From Branchiostoma floridae (Eukaryota; Chordata; Leptocardii; Amphioxiformes; Branchiostomatidae): 64,000 nucleotides of DNA. The stretch is from NCBI RefSeq assembly GCF_000003815.2, contig NC_049995.1, forward strand, positions 11,700,933 through 11,764,932. The letters run 5' to 3'. The notes below the pieces were generated by a model. The model worked only from the letters and a program-made list of their open reading frames with translations, was not told the DNA's origin and made no database searches. This document shows positions 53,772 to 63,127 of this stretch, one piece after another. A program made the position numbers and the translations under genes. Position 1 is the first letter of the stretch; each line of letters starts with the position of its first letter.

Positions 53772-56700
53772 ATGGCTGCCGCAGACCACGAAACCCACTC
53801 CAGCGCAGTTCGGTCTCGTTCCTACAAAGACGAGAGCTATCTACACGGTTTTCTTGGAACTGTGTGTGACTTACAGAAGGATGGGGTACTGCAGGATGTC
53901 GTCCTTGAAACCAAGGGCCGGCGGTTTCCCTGCCATCGGCTTGTTCTGTCCGCGGCCAGCCCCTACTTCAGGGCCATGTTTACAAGTGACATGGCGGAAA
54001 GTTGGCAGAAGACGGTTGTTTTACAGGTAGGGTTGGCGTGACGTGTAGCTAAAATAGAGTGAAGCAATGGCCGTTCAAATGTGCTATGTATTATAGAGAA
54101 CACATCAAGCAGTAATTTAAAACTCTTGGTTAAACAAAACCAACAAATGTTTAACTTCCCCTCAATATATTCCTCGCTATGCCCCCCTCCCCACTAACTG
54201 ACCTCTTTAGTATCTAGAGTTAAAGGTCAACTTTGCGGGCCACTCGTAATCATCATGAGCATCTGTCAACTTTGCGNNNNNNNNNNNNNNNNNNNNNNNN
54301 NNNNNNNNNNNNNNNNNNNNNNNNNNNNNNNNNNNNNNNNNNNNNNNNNNNNNNNNNNNNNNNNNNNNNNNNNNNNNNNNNNNNNNNNNNNNNNNNNNNN
54401 NNNNNNNNNNNNNNNNNNNNNNNNNNNNNNNNNNNNNNNNNNNNNNNNNNNNNNNNNNNNNNNNNNNNNNNNNNNNNNNAAGAATTGTATGTTGTACATG
54501 TATTGTTTTGCAGGGTATGGATGCATGCATGTTTGGGGAGATCCTGAGTTACATCTACTCAGGAACCATCCATGTCTCCATGGACAAAGTGCAGCCCCTG
54601 TACCAGGCAGCCGACCTCCTCCAACTGGACTATGTGAGAGACACCTGCTGCAGCTACATGGCCATGAACGTGGAGCGCTCCACCTGTGTGGACCTGTACA
54701 AGTTTGCTGATGTCTCGTCTGTGGACATTGTCCGGAAATGTTGTCTGCAGTGGATCACCAGAAACTTTACTGAGGTTAGTCTTCATATTGGGTGGGACAA
54801 TAAGCATGTTCAGGGTTCCAACTACGCATGTGTAGTGACAGGAATGCAGCTGATATGTCATGGGCTAAGGCCCCTAAGAATTTGCACATCAAGACATATT
54901 CTCAAGGAGAACTTTTACAAGCCAGATCTTCAACTTTGACATATTATCCATAGTTTCTGTTGAAGCACATGCATACTGGGAACCATGGATGGGCTTATTG
55001 TCTAAAATAGCAATCGCATTTTTACTAGACTGTATGAGATAAAAGTGAATTACATGGAAATGAAGCTTGCAATGGAAAATAGATTCAGCATAACAAGAAA
55101 TATTGTTAAAAGAAGACATTTTGAACAATTTGTTCAAAGTCAGTTAAGCTAGCCATGTTTGTTACCATGTTTGTGAACAAAGGTTATGTGTGACCTCAGT
55201 GTAATATAACCAACTGCTGCTGTGCCTTGTGCCTACATACTTTGTGTTTTTGCTAAACTGGCTGTACATGTACAGATGCAAAGTAATCACTTCCCTTTTG
55301 ATTGGACTTTAATCATATGAAAATGTTCTTGTATATCGAAACTGGATTAAGATACACATACCTATACCTCCACAGGTTGCCTCCAGCGAGGACTTTTTCA
55401 GCCTGAGTGTGAATCAGCTGACTGAGATCATCAGCCATGATGAGCTGGATGTTAAAGAGGAGACAACAGTGTGGGAGGCTGTGGTGAGATGGGTGCAGCA
55501 CAGCAGGGAGGGCAGGTGGGTGTCAGTGTTCTTCTGTTGGTACATAACTGTCTTTTATTGAGATGTAAGCTTGATTTTTCATCAAGCTGATAAGATACCA
55601 GACAATCAGCTACATCTGCCTCTACCCTGTTCCCTACAGACTCGACCATCTACCCAGCATCCTCCCTCACATCCGATTCAACCTGCTGACCTCAGACGAC
55701 ACGGCAGCCATCTTGGAACACCCCCTGGTCAATGAGGATCCTGGGAGTTCTGAGGTGATGAGGAATGTGGTACAGACAGGGAACTTCAACATGAAACCAA
55801 GGCTTGGGATGACCATGGAAATGGTTATGCTGTCTGATATATCTGACACAGCGTATGTACATAATTCTTCGCTTCACTCTCTATGTCGAGAATAATCTTA
55901 GCAAAATGACAGTCCATACTTTGTGTTCCTGCAATACTAACTTTCACATTATCAGTCATGTAGGTAACCTCTGCATCTAATTCAAACTTATACTTGCTAA
56001 GCACCTTTATCCTAGACCACACGGCGTGATTTAATGAATGCCATTAGTGCATGTTGTGATACGTATACGTTTCCTAATCGGTTTTATTGACATTCTTTGA
56101 TGTATTTGATTCAGGTCAGATGACCTCCTCTACATGAACCCACAGAATGGGATGTACATCACCTGCAGTTACGACTACCTTCCTGATTCCATAACTATGA
56201 CAGTTACAAATGATAACAACATTTACAAGCTCGAAAATGAGCAGGAGGATTATTATCAGTTGTCAATGTTCAAGTACAACCATGCAGAGAACGTATTTGA
56301 ACATGCTGGTATGTCTTCAGTATCTATGTTCCGGAGAGAGTACTCAGGTTTATCATCTCACTGGGATCATTTCCTTGTTGAAGTTGACCAGATTCTATAT
56401 TACGGTGCTGCTGATCTGGGAGAAGGCAGTGCATCGGTGCGGATGAGAAAGTACAATCGACACTCGGACAAATGGGAGCAATGTTCACAGCTGAAGCTTG
56501 AAGGAACTTGGCGCTTCAGTACGGCATTGTCTTGTGGTCCGCACCTCTATATCCTCATGGACTCAGCAATGTATCGCTACGACCCACGCCAGGACTGTTG
56601 GTGCAAGCGGGCTCCACCGAATATCACAGCTCGTTACTCAACTTTCACAACCGTTGCCATGGGAACAGAGATTTTCTGCTCAGATTTTGACTTCACTCAG

Positions 56701-57030
56701 ACTATGGTGTACGACTCAGAATCAGACCGCTGGCAGAAACTGCAAGGCTGGCCAAACCTAGAAAACCGTAGTGTCTATTGTACTCCGAGTCTTTTTGTGC
56801 TGGAAAACGAGCTGCACATATTGTTGGAAGTCTATGGCAAACAAGGTCCATCAACAGACTATCTCGTATATGTGTACGACAGGGCTACCGATGCCTGGAG
56901 AGACTTGAAGGCCATTCTGCCTAATAAGGAGTATTATGCACCTAATCCCATGTGCCCCGTGGTACGTATGTACCTACCATACCTTAAGGGGGCGCAAAAA
57001 CACATCACGTCTTACGCTTATCAGCGTTAA
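53772..57030 (+). CDS. K7: BTB-BACK-kelch protein, 594 aa
   Basis: Likely Cul3 adaptor and last gene of the array. Exons: 53772-54026, 54514-54774, 55376-55515, 55640-55852, 56115-57030. Intron 1 contains a 203-base assembly gap but both splice sites are visible. Exon 1 has LETKGRRF where the others have LEVEGRRF, and ESWQ for ESRQ. Exon 3 has SSEDFFSLS. Exon 4 is three bases longer than in any other copy, with phase kept. The kelch exon has blade ends YNHAENVF, YNRHSDKW, YDPRQDCW, YDSESDRW and YDRATDAW. The C-terminus GAQKHITSYAYQR groups it with K1 and K3. An AATAAA lies at 57455-57460. Confidence 0.86.
54217..54229 (+). promoter_or_regulatory. DR1-like site in K7 intron 1
   Basis: GAGTTAAAGGTCA, at the position equivalent to K4 and K6, about 190 bp into intron 1. 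Confidence 0.4.
54277..54479. other. Assembly gap (203 N)
   Basis: Run of N inside K7 intron 1. It does not touch an exon. Confidence 1.
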
Positions 57031-58515
57031 TGTGCAGGATAAAGACGCACAGAGTACAGAGCAGTACAGTCTTTTTCATGACATATGGATATAAAGACTA
57101 CAGGACAGGACTGTTCAACGACATTTAGTTTAGATCTCGGGTTTTGCTGAATATTCTACATTATGGGATAGATGTTCTATATTTCAAAGTTTGGTACTTC
57201 CTTTTTTTTTATATAGATAAGAGACTGAACTAGGGATTTGTGTCGTTAAATCTATTTATGTTTGTATCATTTTTACTTAGATAGGAGATATTTTAAGGTC
57301 TTCTATCCTTTCAAGGAGTTCTTAGTTAAAACATTTATGATTTGTGTCATGATAAGTTTTATATAAGTTTGTTTTCAATTGACAAGCAAGTCAAGCAAAA
57401 AGTTGCATGTTTGTCAGTTTAATGTTCATTCTAATGTAAGTTACCCAATGTTACAATAAACCGACTCTTAACTTGGATGTTACTGTTTCATAACCTTAAC
57501 CTATGAACAGCTTTTTCAAACAAAGCAGTCCGTTGCATAAAACAACTAAGACTTCCGAACATTACAACGTTACATGGTTTCTCATCTGACCGATCGACCA
57601 CATACAAAAAAAAACAAGTGCTTTAAAAAAAGCTGTACCTTGCCGGGTAGTAGGGATTTCGTCAGGAAAAGGTACCTCGGCGCTTCACCAGTGTTCATCA
57701 GTTAACATGAGGATCACATCAAAATAATCAGAGACAACCACAGAGTTCCACATGTCGCCCCCCTCCCACCCCAATTTTTGTACGGGAAAGCTTTAGTGAC
57801 TTCTCCAGCTGCCAATCCAGTCTCAAATCTATTTTTCACACAATACAAACTCTATCAAGAACATTCATAGTCACAAATGTCTTTAAAATGTACTTACCTG
57901 GCTACTAGACCGGAGGTTTGCGGCTATTTTTTTGTTTCATGTTGTTGCAATGTACAAAGAGCGACACCTAGCGACTTCAGTATGAAATGCAGCAAAAATC
58001 CCCAAGTGTAGGGAAATTTACCTCATTAACATAATCTATGTCAGATAAATTATTGGCACAATAAACCGGTATTGTAAAACTTTTTGACCCACAATGAGTA
58101 TGCATTATTCTTTATTACAAAATAAATTCCTTCTGATGCAATTTTTGATATATCTTTATGATAAACATGGGTTAAAGCGTAGATTTATTAACGCTGGACC
58201 ACATACGTCTAAAATACAGTTTTAATATTGGCCTGCAATGTACCCTTGTCTAACTAAGCCATAAAATTGGGCAAAGAGAAAAGGGCCTTTGGAAGGGCCT
58301 TTGGAAGGGCTGGGTTAACATTGAACCATTGATTGAACCATTGATTGAACCATGTAAAGATCGGGCCTCATTACCTTGCCGGGCTAAGGCCCGGCAAGGT
58401 AAAAAAACCTTTAAAGTTTTTTACTATAGCTAGTTGGGCATTTATTTACTCAAAAATCAACTCTGAAGTTATCTGCACGTAAAATAGAATCATCCTACCA
58501 GTGTTGAATTAAGGG
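57031..58515. other. K7 3' UTR and downstream spacer
   Basis: 3' UTR to AATAAA at 57455-57460, then sequence without a recognisable gene. Around 58285-58350 are short tandem duplications (GGGCCTTTGGAA, CATTGATTGAAC). Confidence 0.5.
58371..58402. repeat. Short perfect hairpin
   Basis: TTACCTTGCCGGGC-TAAG-GCCCGGCAAGGTAA: 14-bp perfect arms and a 4-nt loop. A CCTTGCCGGG word also lies near 57643. No terminator or RNA gene can be argued from this alone. Confidence 0.75.
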
Positions 58516-58686
58516 TTAATGACCCGCCCCGAGGTGTATATGGTGTCATAACGCCTGGTCCTTTGCTATAACCACCGAATAAAACCACCGAGTGAGCGAA
58601 GCGAACGAGGTGGTTTTATGAGGTGGTTATAGCAAAGGACCAGGCGTTATGAAACCATGTACACCGAGGAACAGGCGGGTCATTAA
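58516..58686. mobile_element. Hairpin MITE with TTAA flanks
   Basis: TTAA at both ends (58516-58519, 58683-58686) brackets a foldback whose arms read TGACCCGCC, then TCATAACGCCTGGTCCTTTG, then CTATAACCACC and their complements. The arms are about 75 bp, with a short centre (GAGTGAGCGAAGCGAAC). A decayed copy lies at about 41800-41935. Confidence 0.75.
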
Positions 58687-58881
58687 CGTTATTATCATAT
58701 AGCCTACCCAAAATTGCAAACTCTTGTACAACGCATAGATCCCTTGATACTATACGTGTGAATTCTTTTGTCGAATATCAGATATTCACTTTTGTTCTTT
58801 GTGACATACATTTGTAAGAAGATTAAATATTGCATTTTGAAACCAACATTTCCACAGATAATATTCGAAACATTGCAGTCT

Positions 58882-59560
58882 NNNNNNNNNNNNNNNNNNN
58901 NNNNNNNNNNNNNNNNNNNNNNNNNNNNNNNNNNNNNNNNNNNNNNNNNNNNNNNNNNNNNNNNNNNNNNNNNNNNNNNNNNNNNNNNNNNNNNNNNNNN
59001 NNNNNNNNNNNNNNNNNNNNNNNNNNNNNNNNNNNNNNNNNNNNNNNNNNNNNNNNNNNNNNNNNNNNNNNNNNNNNNNNNNNNNNNNNNNNNNNNNNNN
59101 NNNNNNNNNNNNNNNNNNNNNNNNNNNNNNNNNNNNNNNNNNNNNNNNNNNNNNNNNNNNNNNNNNNNNNNNNNNNNNNNNNNNNNNNNNNNNNNNNNNN
59201 NNNNNNNNNNNNNNNNNNNNNNNNNNNNNNNNNNNNNNNNNNNNNNNNNNNNNNNNNNNNNNNNNNNNNNNNNNNNNNNNNNNNNNNNNNNNNNNNNNNN
59301 NNNNNNNNNNNNNNNNNNNNNNNNNNNNNNNNNNNNNNNNNNNNNNNNNNNNNNNNNNNNNNNNNNNNNNNNNNNNNNNNNNNNNNNNNNNNNNNNNNNN
59401 NNNNNNNNNNNNNNNNNNNNNNNNNNNNNNNNNNNNNNNNNNNNNNNNNNNNNNNNNNNNNNNNNNNNNNNNNNNNNNNNNNNNNNNNNNNNNNNNNNNN
59501 NNNNNNNNNNNNNNNNNNNNNNNNNNNNNNNNNNNNNNNNNNNNNNNNNNNNNNNNNNNN
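58882..59560. other. Assembly gap (679 N)
   Basis: Run of N. Open frames spanning it are artefacts. Confidence 1.
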
Positions 59561-59623
59561 TGCACGCTCCGTATTTCTCCACTCGCCCATTCTCCAGTTT
59601 GTCGAGTTCGTTCGTATCAGGCG

Positions 59624-59734
59624 CTAAATCTCTGCCGGCTTTCCTGAGGTATTCCGGGATCCCTGTGCTTCACAGCTCTTGAGAATCTCGTTCACTACGA
59701 ACCCAGACACGACTTCTCCGAAGAAAGGTAGCAT
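59624..59734 (-). CDS. Possible small coding exon, 36 aa
   Basis: In a GC-richer patch right after the gap, the minus strand reads MLPFFGEVVSGFVVNEILKS, then CEAQGSRNTSGKPAEI and a stop. The start is hydrophobic. I do not recognise the protein. It may be the 5' end of a gene cut by the gap or a chance frame. The patch could also be a promoter. Confidence 0.2.
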   Translation of the reverse strand: MLPFFGEVVSGFVVNEILKSCEAQGSRNTSGKPAEI

Positions 59735-61274
59735 TTTGGTCCTCCAGCGCCATGACCGCTACTCGATGGCGGACCGTGGTGTTATTGTCGTCTGAACTTG
59801 AATGGGCGGGGGTGCAAATAATTTTATTTTCCATTTACAGTTTAAATTGGACATGACTTGAAATAGATTTTATTGTCTTAAGTATTATAGGTAATTCAAT
59901 GTTGTTTTAAGACAGCAAATGTTTTCTTTGAACAAAGAAACACGCACTACCGATGTTAATAGAGGGAGCCATCCCCCCTGCCATGCCTGTACTTATTCCT
60001 CTATCTTGGCAGATGGATGATTCCTGGATATCTCATTCTGATTGGCCAGCGTCCTGTTTGTCTGTCCTCCTGATTGGTTTAAACTTTCAAAAGTTTTATC
60101 ACATATGTGATAATCAAAAATTTAATGCAGGGCTGTTACGGCGTCATAACCAGCATGAAATGGGGCCTTCTGATTGGCCCACGTCCCCTGGCTATATGAT
60201 AATATCGGTTATTCGCATGTAATAGTTGCCATCCTTCCGTCTTAATTATTCTCCGTTCTACTATATGTAAGAACATAACTGATTAGTGAACATAAGGAAG
60301 TTGAATAAAAGTACAAATCCCGTTCCATTGTCTCTTGTGTGATAGGTGCACAATATTATACTGGCCGTACAAAGGCTAGGTCACAGGTCAGTTTTATTTT
60401 CTTGACATAATAGGTCACAATAATTTTGTATACTAGTATATATTTGAAAGAATGGCCCAGGACGAGCAGAAAGGATTTCTTTCTAATGCATGTCCGGTAA
60501 ACCACATGACGTAACTCACCAGTGTGTTACGGCATGTTAAGCGTTAATGGAGTCCTATGGGACATACCGTATGCACCCCCATACGGACTTTTAGATCATT
60601 TTGTTTTCGTACAAAGGCTAACAAAAGTAGCTAACAATATACAGTCTTAGTCTGAAAATTGCAACAAAAAACAACAGTAATTTTTAAGTAATGGATGGCA
60701 GAAGTGAAAATGAAGTACTGTGGGCACATACTCTGCACACCATACCAAATTTCAGGACATTTGATTTTGAAATATATATTTGCTGTCAAAAATGGCCAAG
60801 TATCACCAAATACCTCATTTTAAAAGTGTTGCATGCAAACACTGTTGATTGGGTCCAATGGGCATGTGTCTAATGCGCCTCTGTAACCAAATTTCAGGTC
60901 ATTGGGTTGTAATACTGAGGCACAGGGGCAAAAAAAATATTTTTGGTCTACAAATGACCAAAAATACTAAATAACGTCTTTTTAAGGCCTTTATATAAAA
61001 AAAAGGGAAAAAGAACGTCTATTTACTATCTCTAACCCAATGCCAAATTTCAGGTCATTTTGCCCCAAACTAAAATGTTGAATCCATTAGATTTGACAGG
61101 AGTAGGAAAAGACGAAACACGACAAAAATAATATCCATGTTTGGATTGAAATATAAAAATCCAGAAAGACTGTCGGATAATAGTTTATGGGCCTGAGGAC
61201 ATATTGCTACCATCTAAGTTGTCAAATTCATGTATAAATATTGGGTACCTCTGAAATAGTGTGGGCGGAACGTA
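59735..61274. other. Spacer with dispersed repeats
   Basis: At 60030-60210 lies a second copy of the repeat seen at 18840 (TGTTACGGCGTCATAA, GGGGCCTTCTGATTGG, CTGGCTATATGATAAT). At 60740-61070 the phrase 'caaatttcaggtcatt' recurs three times in an otherwise AT-rich stretch. No gene is recognised. Confidence 0.5.
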
Positions 61275-61470
61275 CCAATAATGGGTAAGCAGGCATTAGA
61301 TGACCTTTCACCCCATAGTGCCAGTCACCTTTCACCCCTTGCTGCCCCAGACAGACGCTTGCAGGAGGATTGTGCGGAGCACTGGAAGCAGGTAAGAACG
61401 AGATTTACGTACAAAAGAACTGCATTATTATGAACTGAAGTGGGTAGAGGTCATTTCTATGGTATGTGGG
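61275..61470 (+). repeat. Dispersed repeat, left half of the split copy
   Basis: Matches minus-strand 19640-19412. It ends at GTATGTGGG (61462-61470), where the palindrome array begins. The right half resumes at a second GTATGTGGG at 62842. Confidence 0.75.
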
Positions 61471-61500
61471 GCAAAACTATGAAAACCTCTCCCTCCTTTT

Positions 61501-61701
61501 TCAGCACTGGAACCCAGTGCTGAAGATGGCGTCAGCACTGGATTTCCAGTGCTGAATGTTCGTCAGCACTGGATATCCAGTGCTGACGCGCTCTCAGCAC
61601 TCGAAACCCAGGGTTCAGCACATGGACACCGAGTGCTGACAAACATGCAGAACTGGATATATAGTGCTGACGAACATTCAGCACTGGAAACCGAGTGCTG
61701 A
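61501..61701. repeat. Palindrome array, block 1
   Basis: Units TCAGCACTGG-N3/4-CCAGTGCTGA begin at 61501, 61532, 61563 and 61594, exactly 31 bp apart. About two damaged units and one at 61679-61701 follow. Between hairpins lie 7-8 variable bases. Some arms read CACTCG/CGAGTG. Confidence 0.9.
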
Positions 61702-62307
61702 GAGATCGGGAGACTCTGAGATATACAGTAATTTGGAATTACGATACGTCCTTTGCCCTACTACTAAAACTTAAGACATTGCTGGATTATAAACGTCACC
61801 TATGGCAGACCTCATCCTGTTGGAAGTTCAGCGGCGCCTCTTCAACGACAACAACAACGAGGAGGCAGGCTGAAGTCTGCCTCACAGCACCCCGGCCCTT
61901 TTCAGGGCCACCCAAATCTTTCCCAAAAGGGCTATATCTATCACAATCACACAATAAAGTTGCTTATTGTTATAATGACAGCTATCCCTTAAACACCTCT
62001 TACACATATACATATATCTACCTTTCAATTACACATGTACAACGAATAAAATACACAACTTTACACGAAGTTTTCTTTGCACGAAGTAACTTTAGTCAAA
62101 TTTGCCCTTTTACTAGTACCGCTATCAGTACTTTATAAAAAAATGTGCAATAAAGGTCTTCATTCATTCATTCATTCATTTTATAAATGATATATATCCC
62201 TTATACAGTATACATATATTCAATTAAATAACGAATGGATAGCACAACTACAATTTTCTTTGCACGAAATAACTTATCTTTCCTTCGAATTTACGTCTTG
62301 TACCCCT
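61702..62307 (+). mobile_element. Insertion between the two palindrome blocks, with (CATT)n tail
   Basis: Non-array DNA ending in GCAATAAAGGTCTTCATTC and (CATT)n at 62143-62180, the same tail as the repeat ending at 19015, followed by about 125 further bases. It includes a 23-codon frame from ATG 61802 (MADLILLEVQRRLFNDNNNE, then EAG and TGA). A histone-type stem-loop lies 23 bases past the stop. Likely a retroposed sequence. Confidence 0.5.
61894..61914 (+). other. Histone-type 3' stem-loop
   Basis: GGCCCT-TTTC-AGGGCC (61894-61909) followed by ACCCA. This matches the replication-dependent histone mRNA 3'-end consensus: 6-bp stem with GG start, pyrimidine-rich 4-nt loop, ACCCA downstream. 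AAAAGGGCT, about 16 bases on, could act as the U7-binding element. No histone coding sequence is visible upstream, so it may be a transposed 3' end. Confidence 0.55.
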
Positions 62308-62308
62308 C

Positions 62309-62825
62309 TCAGCACTGGGAGATTCCAGTGCTGGAAGGACGTCAGCACTGGTTCGCACATCGTTCCAGTCCTTTAAAGACGTCAGCACTCGTTTTCCAGT
62401 GCTGAAGATTTCACAGCACTGGTTTTCTAGTGCTGAAGTGTCCTCGAGCACTGGTAGTGCGGAAGGCGAGGTTTTTGTATATCAGCACTCGGTTCCAGTG
62501 CTGACGGCGATTTCAGCACTGGGTAACCAGTGCTGAATGACCTTTGACCTGACCCGGCCCCGACATCCCCGTATTTCAGCACTGGTAACCGAGTGCTGGC
62601 GGCAGTTCAGCACTGGAAAACGAGTGCTGACAGAAGTTCAGCACTGGAAAACGAGTGCTGAAAGAAATTCAGCACTGGAAAACCAGTGCTGAGGGAGTTT
62701 CAGCACTCGAACAAGGCCGATCAGCACTGGAAAACGAGTGCTGAAAGAATTTCAGCACTTGAAAACCAGTGCTGAGGCCGTTCAGACAATTGATTCAGCA
62801 CTGGAACACCAGTGCGGAAGGCGAG
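62309..62825. repeat. Palindrome array, block 2
   Basis: About fifteen units of the same type as block 1. The cleanest run starts at 62576, 62607, 62638, 62669 and 62700 (31-bp steps) with the form TCAGCACTGGAAAAC(C/G)AGTGCTGA. The phrase AGTGCGGAAGGCGAGGTTTT occurs at 62456 and again at 62811, so array and flank have exchanged sequence. Confidence 0.9.
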
Positions 62826-62841
62826 GTTTTCGTAGACTTGC

Positions 62842-63070
62842 GTATGTGGGCTACATTAGACGGAAATGTAAGACTTTCCGGGGCGACGAAAATGTGGAAG
62901 GGGAGGGGGGCATCTTTACCTTCACGGAAACAAAGGAAAACATTGTTTTTGATCCGTTTCTTTTAAATCGTCTCCAAAGCACAAATAATGAAGTGAGCAG
63001 ACAGCTGTCACCATGGTTACTGGAGTTGTAGCAGACAACCTGTGGTGTTCGGCCACATGTATCAAGTATT
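62842..63070 (+). repeat. Dispersed repeat, right half of the split copy
   Basis: Starts at GTATGTGGG and matches minus-strand 19412-19165, including CTTTACCTTCACGGAAACAA. The aligned sequence ends near 63070. Confidence 0.75.
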
Positions 63071-63090
63071 TATAACTTAAAGGACAGAGC

Positions 63091-63127
<37 letters not shown>
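63091..63127. repeat. (TTG)12 microsatellite, read as (CAA)n tail of the LINE
   Basis: Twelve TTG units. On the minus strand it is a (CAA)n tract directly 3' of the LINE fragment, as I-clade elements carry. Confidence 0.9.

Noticed and set aside
58704-59682. Large open frames across the N run
   Set aside because: They consist mainly of undetermined bases and have no coding evidence.
61695-62138. Open frame of 147 codons over the stem-loop insertion
   Set aside because: It has no recognisable domain, contains simple ACAACA-coded Thr runs, and crosses the stem-loop. It is more likely a chance frame in inserted DNA.
61501-62825. CRISPR-like array
   Set aside because: Regular palindromic units with variable 7-8-base spacers look CRISPR-like at first sight. 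The spacers are far too short, there are no cas genes, and the setting is an animal genome. It is a palindromic minisatellite.
61501-62825. REST/RE1 silencer sites
   Set aside because: TTCAGCAC matches the left half of RE1, but the right half (GGACAGCGCC type) is absent from every unit. Kept only as a remark.
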